Shown piece after piece: positions 1 to 5,040 of a stretch of 5,040 bases of DNA. The first letter of the stretch is position 1. The number at the start of each line of letters is the position of its first letter. This DNA is from Nitrososphaerota archaeon (GTDB lineage Archaea; Thermoproteota; EX4484-205; JAAOZO01), in assembly GCA_011605715.1 (NCBI GenBank), contig JAAOZO010000021.1, positions 1 through 5,040 of the forward strand, in the 5' to 3' direction. The translations under genes and the position numbers were made by a program. Below the pieces are notes generated by a model. The model searched no databases, was not told the origin of the DNA, and saw only the letters and a list, made by a program, of their open reading frames with translations.

Positions 1-2
1 AC

Positions 3-1136
3 TTAAAGGAAAAAGTTGCTGTCCTTGACCACCACCAGCCTTCAGGCAACAGAGAAGAAATAGTTCACTTGAATCCAATGAACTTTGGCTTCGATGGCTC
101 AAGAGACCTTTCTGGAGCTGGAGTCTCTTACTTTGTTTCAAAACATATCGTAAGGGATGCAGAGTCTTCTTGCATCTTAGCAATAGTTGGTGCTCTTGCA
201 GACCTTCAAGACAAGAACGAAAGACGAGAGCTAAGGGGATTAAACTCAATAATAGTTAACGACGCAGAAGAACGCGGACTCATAAAAGTTGAAGACGATT
301 TTGTTTTCTTTGGAAGAGAAACTAGACCAATTTCAAAGGCAATAGCAAGCACACCATCTATTCAAATTCCAGGCTTAACTGGAAACGAAACAGCAGTAAT
401 TAACTTGTTAAGGTCGCTTTCAATAAACTTCGAAGAAAATGGAAGAGTAAGAACTCTAGCTGAGCTTTCGATGGAAGAGAAGCACAAACTTCTAGCTGGC
501 ATCCTCCAAGTTATGATCGACGTTGGCTTAGCACTACCCGAAGAGTTCCCACTAATAGGAAAAGTTTACACTCTAGTTAAGGAAGACAAATGGTCTCCTA
601 CAAGAGATGCAAGAGAATTTTCGTTTTTGCTTAACTCCCTTGGTAGAATGAGCGCCTTCGATGTAGCCCTTAAACTTTCCCTAGGCTACAGAGGCGAAGT
701 TCTTGAAAAAGCAATAGAAGTCTCAAAAGAGTACACAAACTCAATACAGTCTGCAATAAGTCAAATCCTTTCCTTACCGGGAGCAATTCAGGAAACAAAG
801 AACCTTATAGTCATAAGAGGCGAGGGCATAGTAAATTCGAACATAGTTAGTCCAATCTCAACGATGATGGCTGGAGGTCCCCTTTACAAAGAAGACAAGA
901 TGTTGGTAGTTGTTTCTAGCCAAAATCAGGAAGAACTTAGAGTATCGGTTAGAATTTCAAGTAAGCTTGTTGAAAAAGGAGTTAACGCTGGTAAAATTGT
1001 TGAAAGCGTAGCGAAGAAACTTGGCGGTACTGGAGGAGGACACAATGTTGCTGCTGGAGCAACAATTTCAAGAAAAAAGCTCATTAAGTTCTTAGAGGAG
1101 GTTGAAAGCTTGTTAGATGAAAAATCCAGAAATTGA
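3..1136 (+). CDS. DHH-family phosphoesterase (archaeal RecJ/GAN-like), 5' end missing
   Basis: This is the C-terminal 377 residues of a DHH/DHHA1 phosphoesterase, open to the left edge in this frame. A TTG at 69 could be taken as a start, but the 22 codons before it read as continuous protein and contain the family signature VLDHHQP (bases 21-41), so the true start is upstream. Numbering from base 3, Asp9-His10-His11 are DHH motif III. The stretch NPMNFGFDG (residues 24-32) followed by SGAG (37-40) resembles the region after that motif in archaeal RecJ-like proteins. The DHHA1 substrate-binding domain lies at the C-terminus, with its GGTGGGH signature at 341-347. Metal-binding motifs I and II would be in the missing N-terminus. 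Family members are Mn/Mg-dependent exonucleases or phosphodiesterases; archaeal ones include GAN, the GINS-associated nuclease. Whether this one acts on DNA, RNA or nucleotides cannot be told. It overlaps the Pcc1-like gene, so the two are probably co-transcribed. Confidence 0.9.
   Translation, partial: LKEKVAVLDHHQPSGNREEIVHLNPMNFGFDGSRDLSGAGVSYFVSKHIVRDAESSCILAIVGALADLQDKNERRELRGLNSIIVNDAEERGLIKVEDDFVFFGRETRPISKAIASTPSIQIPGLTGNETAVINLLRSLSINFEENGRVRTLAELSMEEKHKLLAGILQVMIDVGLALPEEFPLIGKVYTLVKEDKWSPTRDAREFSFLLNSLGRMSAFDVALKLSLGYRGEVLEKAIEVSKEYTNSIQSAISQILSLPGAIQETKNLIVIRGEGIVNSNIVSPISTMMAGGPLYKEDKMLVVVSSQNQEELRVSVRISSKLVEKGVNAGKIVESVAKKLGGTGGGHNVAAGATISRKKLIKFLEEVESLLDEKSRN
1095..1102 (+). 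promoter_or_regulatory. Shine-Dalgarno sequence inside the DHH gene, for the Pcc1-like gene
   Basis: GAGGAGGT is a strong match to the anti-Shine-Dalgarno of 16S rRNA. It ends 14 bases before the ATG at 1117, which is longer than the usual 5-10. An in-frame TAG directly before that ATG rules out any earlier start, so this site most likely serves it. The same bases also encode Glu-Glu-Val of the DHH protein, so the match could be chance. Confidence 0.45.
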
Positions 1137-1365
1137 AGTAGAAATAAGAACTAAGGTTGAAGACGAAGATGTTGCTAGAATTCTTACGCTCTCTCTTACT
1201 CCTGACGAGGAGTTTGATTTAGAAGGATTAGCTATAAGAACAACTTATGAGAAGAACATTGTAACTACGAAAGTTGTTTGTTCAAGAGGTCCAAGGTCCT
1301 TAGCTGAGACGCTAAACGAAATAATGCTTGCTTACGAAGTTGTTTTTGGTTCTATGGAACTTTAA
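1117..1365 (+). CDS. pcc1: KEOPS complex subunit Pcc1-like protein
   Basis: This 82-residue protein has the size of archaeal Pcc1, the small dimerising subunit of KEOPS. In that complex Pcc1 holds the Kae1 catalytic subunit, which adds threonylcarbamoyl to A37 (t6A) of tRNAs reading ANN codons. The sequence shows the family pattern: an N-terminal beta strand (EVEIRTKVED), a mid-region LTPDEEFD, a second strand pair (residues about 38-56), then SLAETLNEIMLAYEVV (residues 61-76) as the C-terminal helix. The family is short and weakly conserved, so the call rests on this pattern plus position: a recJ-like/pcc1 pair close to the S3Ae gene is, to my knowledge, a recurrent archaeal arrangement. The ATG is the first possible start because TAG immediately precedes it in frame. 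The gene overlaps the DHH gene by 20 bases, suggesting translational coupling. It ends two bases from the stop of the convergent serS. Confidence 0.75.
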   Translation: MKNPEIEVEIRTKVEDEDVARILTLSLTPDEEFDLEGLAIRTTYEKNIVTTKVVCSRGPRSLAETLNEIMLAYEVVFGSMEL

Positions 1366-1367
1366 AT

Positions 1368-2897
1368 TCATGGCCAAGTTACAAGCTTTATGTTTTCAGG
1401 GAGCTTCTCAAGGTATTTTCTAAATTCCTTTGGCCAATCCTCTGGGTTAAAGCCGTGATTTGCAAGCAAAGAAACAACCCATCTTTCAAGTCCATTTCCA
1501 GAGCATCCAGTCCAAACTTCTCTTTCTTTTTTCTCCTTAACGTTGTACCATTGCATATACTTGTCGAAATGCACTGAAGCATTTCCAACTTCTAGCCATT
1601 CGCTGGTTTCTCTTTCTCCTCTATACGGTAAGTAAACCTCAAAGTCAAGTGTTGCTGGTACGCTTCTTTGCACGTCGCTCGTAACCCCTGCATGAGCCAT
1701 CCAAACTGGAGTAACTTCTACAGTCCTTACTTCAAGGTCTAAAGTTTTATCGAGGACTCTTTGGTAGGAGTCAACTAGCTTGTCTCTGATCTCTACAACT
1801 TGTTCTGGTGTTCCAAGGTATGTAATCTCTATTCTGTTAAAGGCGTTTAGCCTTTCTAAACCAGTTAATCCCCCAGACTCATACCTAAAGCTAAACCCCG
1901 ACCTATCGAAGAGCTTTATTGGTCCTTGGTCAACGTCAACTATTTCTCCGGAGAATATTTCGTAGAATGGTTCACACTGAGCATATGGCAAAGCATACGT
2001 TGGGGGCTTAAGTTTACCCAAAAGCTCAGTTGGTAAAGTTTCGTTTGTAACTTTTACTTTGTCCATGTAGTCTTCGAAGTAAGAAGCATCTCTTGAAATT
2101 GGCTCGCAAACATAGAACATTTCATTTGGTATGCCATAAAGTTGTCCTTTCTTCCTCATTACTTCTAACGTAATTAGTTTTGGGAAGTAAGCTTCTACGA
2201 AGCCATTTGGCACTGCAATTTCTTCAACTATTATCTTCTCCATGGTTCTCATCAAGGCAGCAAACGGTGGCATGTAGTACCAAATTCCTTGGTCAAATCT
2301 TTTAACCCACCCTCTCTTTACTAGCTCTAAGCTTGGGTCAACGTTGTACTTGTGAGGCTTTTGCTGACTGCTCCATCTTACTTCATGTATCTCTTTACCC
2401 GTTGGAACCTCCTGTTGCTTCTCTAAGAAAAGCTTAACTATCCTATCTGGAACCTGAGAATAAATTTCTTTTTCAGTTAAGTTAAGTTTTACTCTCACCT
2501 CGTTTTCATTGCTCGTTATTTCTTTTGTAAACGGTAAGTTAATTTTCCTAAAGTTGCTACCTTCGAAGATTATTTCGTAGTCTTCAATTTGAATTTCTCT
2601 CACTCCAACTCCAAGCTTCTTGCCAAGCTCCTCTCCAATTGCCTTTCTTAGCCTTGCAAGAGCATCGTGAGGCCTCACGCTTCTTCCTGAGGAAATCTCC
2701 AAGATTATTTTATTATCAAAAACTTCAAAATTTTCAACCTTTGCTGCTTCTTCTTTTATCCTAGTTCCCTTTGAAAGAAGCTCACCTGCTCTAAGCTTAA
2801 TCCAGTTGCTTAGCTCATTTCTTTTTTCTTCTTCAAGAGGCTTGCTAAGCTTAAGGGTAGCCCTTGCCCTAAAGCTTATCCTCCTTACTTTCTCCAT
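1368..2897 (-). CDS. serS: Type-2 (methanogenic-type) serine--tRNA ligase
   Basis: This 509-residue class II synthetase charges tRNA-Ser (and tRNA-Sec where present) with serine in the cytoplasm. It belongs to the rare type-2 SerRS family, not the common bacterial/eukaryotic type. The N-terminal tRNA-binding domain (about 1-165) lacks the long coiled-coil of type 1 and carries the typical SGRSVRPHDALARLRKAIGE stretch (70-89). The catalytic core shows AQCEPFYE with Cys308, NRIEIT with Glu357, and TGCSGNGLERW with Cys465. These correspond closely to the Cys306, Glu355 and Cys461 zinc ligands of the Methanosarcina barkeri enzyme, as I recall them. Class II motif 2 is FRYE (337-340) and the motif 3 arginine is Arg472. 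Length and both ends match the family of about 500 residues, so the gene looks intact. The ATG at 2897 is preceded by GGGAG three bases away. It diverges from the S3Ae gene and converges with the Pcc1-like gene. Confidence 0.95.
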   Translation of the reverse strand: MEKVRRISFRARATLKLSKPLEEEKRNELSNWIKLRAGELLSKGTRIKEEAAKVENFEVFDNKIILEISSGRSVRPHDALARLRKAIGEELGKKLGVGVREIQIEDYEIIFEGSNFRKINLPFTKEITSNENEVRVKLNLTEKEIYSQVPDRIVKLFLEKQQEVPTGKEIHEVRWSSQQKPHKYNVDPSLELVKRGWVKRFDQGIWYYMPPFAALMRTMEKIIVEEIAVPNGFVEAYFPKLITLEVMRKKGQLYGIPNEMFYVCEPISRDASYFEDYMDKVKVTNETLPTELLGKLKPPTYALPYAQCEPFYEIFSGEIVDVDQGPIKLFDRSGFSFRYESGGLTGLERLNAFNRIEITYLGTPEQVVEIRDKLVDSYQRVLDKTLDLEVRTVEVTPVWMAHAGVTSDVQRSVPATLDFEVYLPYRGERETSEWLEVGNASVHFDKYMQWYNVKEKKEREVWTGCSGNGLERWVVSLLANHGFNPEDWPKEFRKYLEKLPENIKLVTWP

Positions 2898-2914
2898 TTC
2901 TCCCTACAGAATTG

Positions 2915-2922
2915 CTTAAATA
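2915..2922 (+). promoter_or_regulatory. Archaeal TATA box for the S3Ae gene
   Basis: CTTAAATA is centred about 30 bp before the TTG start at 2949. With initiation about 25 bp downstream of the box, the mRNA would have only a few untranslated bases. No Shine-Dalgarno lies before the TTG, which agrees with leaderless translation. A clear BRE upstream of the box is not obvious. Confidence 0.65.
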
Positions 2923-2925
2923 CCT

Positions 2926-2933
2926 TATTTAAG
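2926..2933 (-). promoter_or_regulatory. Archaeal TATA box for serS
   Basis: On the minus strand this is CTTAAATA, identical to the box serving the S3Ae gene. Its centre is about 32 bp before the serS ATG at 2897, predicting a leader of about 5-8 bases. The GGGAG just before the ATG would then lie at or near the mRNA 5' end. Confidence 0.65.
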
Positions 2934-2948
2934 CCTGAGTGCGTAGAA

Positions 2949-3551
2949 TTGTCGACTAGGAAAAAAAGAGAAAGAGTTGAGCTGTGGCTTGAAGTAACGT
3001 CACCAAGCTACTTAGGAGAAAAGCCAGTTGGAAACATGCTGGTTTATTCCGAGCAAGAAGCAATAGGAAGAACCTTAGAGATTCTTTATTCAGACATAAC
3101 CGAAGATCCCTCGCACTCCTATACAAAAATTAAGCTAAGAGTAGTTGAAGTCTCTGGAGGCGTTGCAAAGACTTCTTATTGGGGTCACGAGGTTTCGAGG
3201 GACTACTTAAGAAGCATACTTAGAAGGGGCTCTTCAAAAGTTGAACCAATAATAGATGCTACAACAAAAGACGGCTACTTACTTCGCCTAAGAGTAACCT
3301 TAATTACAAGGGAAAAGATATCTTCAAACAAATCAACCTTCATCCACCACCTACTAACGGACATGATGAAGGAAAAAGTTTCTTCAATGAAGCTTCATCA
3401 ACTTGTTCAGGACATGCTTTCTGGAAAAACTGAGTCTGATATCTTCAACTTAGCAAAGAAGCATGCTAGAATTAAGTATGCTGGAGTTTCAAAAGTAAAG
3501 ATTCTTCAAACTCCAGAAGTAAAGAAAGAGGAAGTTGCGGCCGCTACTTAG
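2949..3551 (+). CDS. rps3ae: 30S ribosomal protein S3Ae (eS1)
   Basis: This is a 200-residue small-subunit ribosomal protein shared by archaea and eukaryotes (eS1, S3a). It sits on the platform near the mRNA exit and the 3' end of 16S rRNA. The family core is clear: GRTLEILYSDITED (40-53), a strand pair to about 78, GHEVSRDYLRSILRRGSSKV (79-98), then DATTKDGYLLRLRV (103-116). The helical C-terminal part includes LVQDMLSGKTESDIFNLAKK (152-171), and the end is a charged tail (KVKILQTPEVKKEE). Length is normal for archaea. Translation starts at TTG: no ATG or GTG lies in frame between the promoter and the conserved N-terminus, and MSTRKK is a typical opening. There is no Shine-Dalgarno, and the TATA box about 30 bp upstream suggests a near-leaderless mRNA. 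Its last 8 bases overlap the 3' end of the convergent GTPase gene. Confidence 0.95.
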   Translation: MSTRKKRERVELWLEVTSPSYLGEKPVGNMLVYSEQEAIGRTLEILYSDITEDPSHSYTKIKLRVVEVSGGVAKTSYWGHEVSRDYLRSILRRGSSKVEPIIDATTKDGYLLRLRVTLITREKISSNKSTFIHHLLTDMMKEKVSSMKLHQLVQDMLSGKTESDIFNLAKKHARIKYAGVSKVKILQTPEVKKEEVAAAT

Positions 3552-4743
3552 ATGCTGAAACTATACTTATTACGTCAAGGTGTTTAAGTTTATAGTCATC
3601 AGAGAGCCTAATCATTTTTCTTGCATCTACAGCATAAAGAAAGTTTTTTCCTATTTCGCTATGTATTGCAAAAGCTAAGTCTCTTACAGTTGAGTCTTTG
3701 TCCATTAAGTAAACGTCTGGGAGAACTCTTCCTTTGTTGTCTGTAAGTTTCCTTGGGTCTGCAACTGGATAAACTGCAACCATGCCAAGAAGGTTAAAGG
3801 TAGCATGCTCCAAAGCTTGCTGCACCCCAGTGCTTCCCCACTTTTCAAGAACTCTTTCTCTTATGAAGTTAAGTGCTTTAAGCTGAGTTTCTTTTATGCT
3901 TGTTCCTTCTTTTACTTTAAAGGTGCTTTCTCCTGCAACATAGTCTATGATTCCAAGCTTATCTGCTCTCTTTAGTGCAAGTTCAGCCTCTGCAGAAACT
4001 GGGACAACGGAGTAGCCTTCTTTGGTTAATCGTTTGATGTTTTCTTCAGCCTCTGGAACATCTACTTTGTTTGCAACGATCAAAGTTGGCTTTGTTAGTC
4101 TCATTAGAAGCTTAGAGAATGCAAGAAAGTCTTCTTCTTTCCATAGCTTTGCTTCTTCTGGAAGCTTACTACTAGTAATAACTTCTTTCACTACGCTTTC
4201 GTTCTTAGCTAGGTTTGAAATCGTAGAAAATATTGCTTCCGCTAAGTTTAGCTTTTGAACTTCCTGCTTCCTTGCTACTTTTTCCCAGTTCTTCTTCAAA
4301 ACTCCAACTTGCCACATTACGTACTCTTCTTCAAGGAATTTTATGTCCTTTAGCACATCGTAGCTTCCAGGCTTAACTGGTCTTCCTTCTTCGTCAGTCC
4401 CCCCGGAAGCATCTACAATATGAAGTAGGGCGTCAGCTGTACTAACTTCTGTAAGGAACTGATTTCCAAGGCCTCTTCCTTCGTGTGCTCCTGGAACTAA
4501 GCCAGGCAAGTCAACGAGCTGCACTGGGACAAACCTGTAGCCGCCCCTTATAAAGGAGTTGTTTGGTTCAGGCTTTACTTTGAACTCTTCTGAAACTTCC
4601 TTTATCCTAACGTAGCCAACTCCAACGTTTGGTTCTATTGTAGTAAAAGGGTAGTTTGCTATCTTTACTGGGATCAACGTTGCAGCGGCAAAAAACGTTG
4701 ATTTTCCAACGTTTGGTTTTCCAGTTACGCCTATTAATCTCAA
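3544..4743 (-). CDS. YchF/OBG-family GTP-binding protein, archaeal Ygr210 type
   Basis: This 399-residue TRAFAC-class P-loop GTPase is the archaeal counterpart of yeast Ygr210, often labelled 'redox-regulated ATPase YchF' by pipelines. The G domain shows G1 GKPNVGKST (8-16), switch I YPFTTIEPNVG (31-41), G3 DLPG (78-81), G4 NKVD (225-228) and G5 SAE (250-252). A helical, coiled-coil-prone insertion spans about 130-215. A TGS domain (about 320-397) closes the protein, beginning AVYPVADPRKLTDNKG. NKVD is the canonical GTP-specific motif, whereas true YchF/OLA1 has an altered G4 (NxxE) and prefers ATP; this protein should therefore use GTP. Relatives bind ribosomes, but the exact role is unsettled. 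It starts at TTG; an in-frame TAG 12 bases upstream leaves no other start, and the P-loop begins at residue 8. It converges on the S3Ae gene and diverges from the L15e gene. Confidence 0.93.
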   Translation of the reverse strand: MRLIGVTGKPNVGKSTFFAAATLIPVKIANYPFTTIEPNVGVGYVRIKEVSEEFKVKPEPNNSFIRGGYRFVPVQLVDLPGLVPGAHEGRGLGNQFLTEVSTADALLHIVDASGGTDEEGRPVKPGSYDVLKDIKFLEEEYVMWQVGVLKKNWEKVARKQEVQKLNLAEAIFSTISNLAKNESVVKEVITSSKLPEEAKLWKEEDFLAFSKLLMRLTKPTLIVANKVDVPEAEENIKRLTKEGYSVVPVSAEAELALKRADKLGIIDYVAGESTFKVKEGTSIKETQLKALNFIRERVLEKWGSTGVQQALEHATFNLLGMVAVYPVADPRKLTDNKGRVLPDVYLMDKDSTVRDLAFAIHSEIGKNFLYAVDARKMIRLSDDYKLKHLDVISIVSASK

Positions 4744-4749
4744 CTCCTT
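4744..4749 (-). promoter_or_regulatory. Shine-Dalgarno-like AAGGAG directly abutting the TTG start of the GTPase gene
   Basis: On the minus strand AAGGAG runs straight into the TTG with no spacer. A working site normally needs about 5-10 bases, and the predicted transcript starts within or next to it, so it probably does not act as a conventional ribosome binding site. The start is instead fixed by the in-frame TAG just upstream and by the conserved N-terminus. Confidence 0.35.
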
Positions 4750-4768
4750 GTACTATGGTTAGAGAAAG

Positions 4769-4778
4769 ATTATTTAAG
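4769..4778 (+). promoter_or_regulatory. Possible TATA box for the L15e gene, shared with the divergent GTPase gene
   Basis: GATTATTTAAG is the only TATA-like stretch in the 66-bp gap. It lies about 35 bp before the L15e ATG, slightly further than the roughly 31 bp seen at the other three genes. It is the same DNA as the minus-strand box, so it would have to work in both directions. This predicts a leader of about 8-10 bases that includes GAGGT at 4803-4807. Confidence 0.4.
4771..4778 (-). promoter_or_regulatory. Archaeal TATA box for the Ygr210-like GTPase gene
   Basis: The minus strand reads CTTAAATA, the same 8-mer as at serS and the S3Ae gene. Its centre is about 31 bp before the TTG at 4743, again the same spacing. 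This predicts an mRNA with about 5 or fewer untranslated bases. Confidence 0.65.
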
Positions 4779-4809
4779 GAGTTTTGTTAGCTTGAGCGCG
4801 ACGAGGTAA

Positions 4810-5040
4810 ATGAAAGTTAAGCTTTCAGAGGAGCTTAAGGCAGAGCTAAAGGCAGCCCTTGAAGATTTTAACAAAGAAGTACTCGAAAGTGTAAGAAATC
4901 TACCTGCAGTGGCTAAGTTAGAAAGGCCTTTCAGAGTTTCAAGGTGCAGACGCCTTGGTTACAAACCAAAGCCTGGCTACGTTGTAGTTGTAAGTAGAGT
5001 ACCAAGAGGTGGAAGAAGAAAGCCTAGGCCAAACTCTGGG
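4810..5040 (+). CDS. rpl15e: 50S ribosomal protein L15e (eL15), N-terminal part, cut by the window edge
   Basis: The frame is open from ATG 4810 to the window end (77 codons), so the 3' part of the gene is missing. Residues 36-50 (KLERPFRVSRCRRLG), then YKPKPGYVVVV (51-61) and RGGRRKPRP (66-74) match the core of L15e, a large-subunit protein of archaea and eukaryotes that threads through 23S rRNA. The first 30 residues do not match: the usual opening MYKYIREAW and the WRR motif are absent, replaced by a charged helix-like segment (SEELKAELKAALEDF). TAA sits directly before the ATG in frame, so no longer version is possible without a frameshift, and no frame just upstream encodes the usual N-terminus. 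Either this lineage has a remodelled L15e or it is a divergent paralogue. GAGGT lies two bases before the ATG. The gene diverges from the Ygr210-like GTPase gene. Confidence 0.85.
   Translation, partial: MKVKLSEELKAELKAALEDFNKEVLESVRNLPAVAKLERPFRVSRCRRLGYKPKPGYVVVVSRVPRGGRRKPRPNSG

Larger units (their letters stand above)
2914..2934. repeat. Perfect 9-bp inverted repeat holding two divergent TATA boxes
   Basis: GCTTAAATA at 2914-2922 is mirrored exactly by TATTTAAGC at 2926-2934, around a 3-bp CCT spacer. It sits midway in the 51-bp gap between serS (-) and the S3Ae gene (+). Each arm reads CTTAAATA toward one of the genes, at 30.5 and 32.5 bp from box centre to start codon, which fits archaeal box A. 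The simplest reading is two facing promoters, where occupancy of one may exclude the other. Binding of a dimeric regulator is also possible. Confidence 0.8.
4742..4783. repeat. 8-bp inverted repeat flanking the GTPase promoter
   Basis: AACTCCTT at 4742-4749 is matched by AAGGAGTT at 4776-4783, with 26 bp between. One arm covers the GTPase start codon and its AAGGAG; the other overlaps the edge of the TATA box. The symmetry may be fortuitous, since AAGGAG-like sequence is common before genes, but the placement is what an operator would need. Confidence 0.4.

Noticed and set aside
1388..1588. 66-codon minus-strand reading frame inside serS
   Set aside because: It lies wholly within the strongly supported serS gene in another frame and has no recognisable protein pattern.
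1780..1965. 61-codon plus-strand reading frame antisense to serS
   Set aside because: It is antisense to the conserved catalytic core of SerRS and has no promoter or family resemblance.
3537..3544. GCGGCCGC 8-mer at the end of the S3Ae gene
   Set aside because: It is a GC-rich palindrome unusual for this AT-rich DNA, but it simply encodes the alanine tail (AAAT) and nothing around it suggests a site or cloning scar.
3552..3625. T-rich stretches after the S3Ae stop as a terminator
   Set aside because: The longest T run is five bases, it lies inside the GTPase gene, and similar runs occur throughout the minus-strand genes, so it is not distinctive.
4022..4258. 78-codon plus-strand reading frame antisense to the GTPase gene
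   Set aside because: It covers the G4 motif and insertion region of a well-supported gene on the other strand, and its serine/phenylalanine-rich protein is typical of antisense frames.
4755..4790. ATG at 4755 as a start for L15e or a separate small gene
   Set aside because: It meets a stop after 11 codons, is in a different frame from L15e and shows no L15e-like N-terminus.
4792..4809. Five-codon TTG-started frame ending in TAA directly before the L15e ATG
   Set aside because: The TTG is only about 17 bp from the TATA-like element, so it probably lies upstream of the transcript start; a regulatory leader peptide is not supported.

Overview
The window is a compact, AT-rich piece of an archaeal chromosome carrying only core information-processing genes. 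Archaeal origin is supported by ribosomal protein S3Ae (eS1), ribosomal protein L15e, a KEOPS Pcc1-like subunit next to a DHH/RecJ-like nuclease gene, a Ygr210-type GTPase of the YchF/OBG family, and TATA-box promoters about 31 bp upstream of start codons. Arginine codons are mostly AGA/AGG, ATA isoleucine is common, and coding strands are purine-rich. These traits are usual in thermophilic archaea, so a thermophile is a reasonable inference. The seryl-tRNA synthetase is the rare type-2 (methanogenic-type, zinc-dependent) form, which narrows the lineage but does not identify it.

Layout, left to right. A DHH-family phosphoesterase gene enters from the left edge on the + strand; its DHH motif is at bases 27-35, so the gene starts outside the window. 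A Pcc1-like gene overlaps its last 20 bases. Two bases later, convergent, comes type-2 serS on the - strand. A 51-bp divergent region separates serS from the S3Ae gene (+). It holds a perfect 9-bp inverted repeat that reads as two back-to-back TATA boxes. The S3Ae gene overlaps the 3' end of the convergent Ygr210-like GTPase gene (-) by 8 bases. A 66-bp divergent region follows, then the 5' part of an L15e gene (+) that runs off the right edge.

Functionally the window is a translation cluster: tRNA charging (SerRS), tRNA t6A modification (KEOPS), both ribosomal subunits (S3Ae, L15e) and a ribosome-linked GTPase. The one likely nucleic-acid maintenance enzyme is the DHH protein. No mobile element, CRISPR array, RNA gene or defence system is visible, and there is no gene-free stretch longer than 66 bases.

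The points most worth a second look are the symmetric divergent promoters with constant spacing to the start codons (implying leaderless or nearly leaderless mRNAs, two starting at TTG), the unusual N-terminus of L15e, and the type-2 SerRS. I found no convincing undescribed system.
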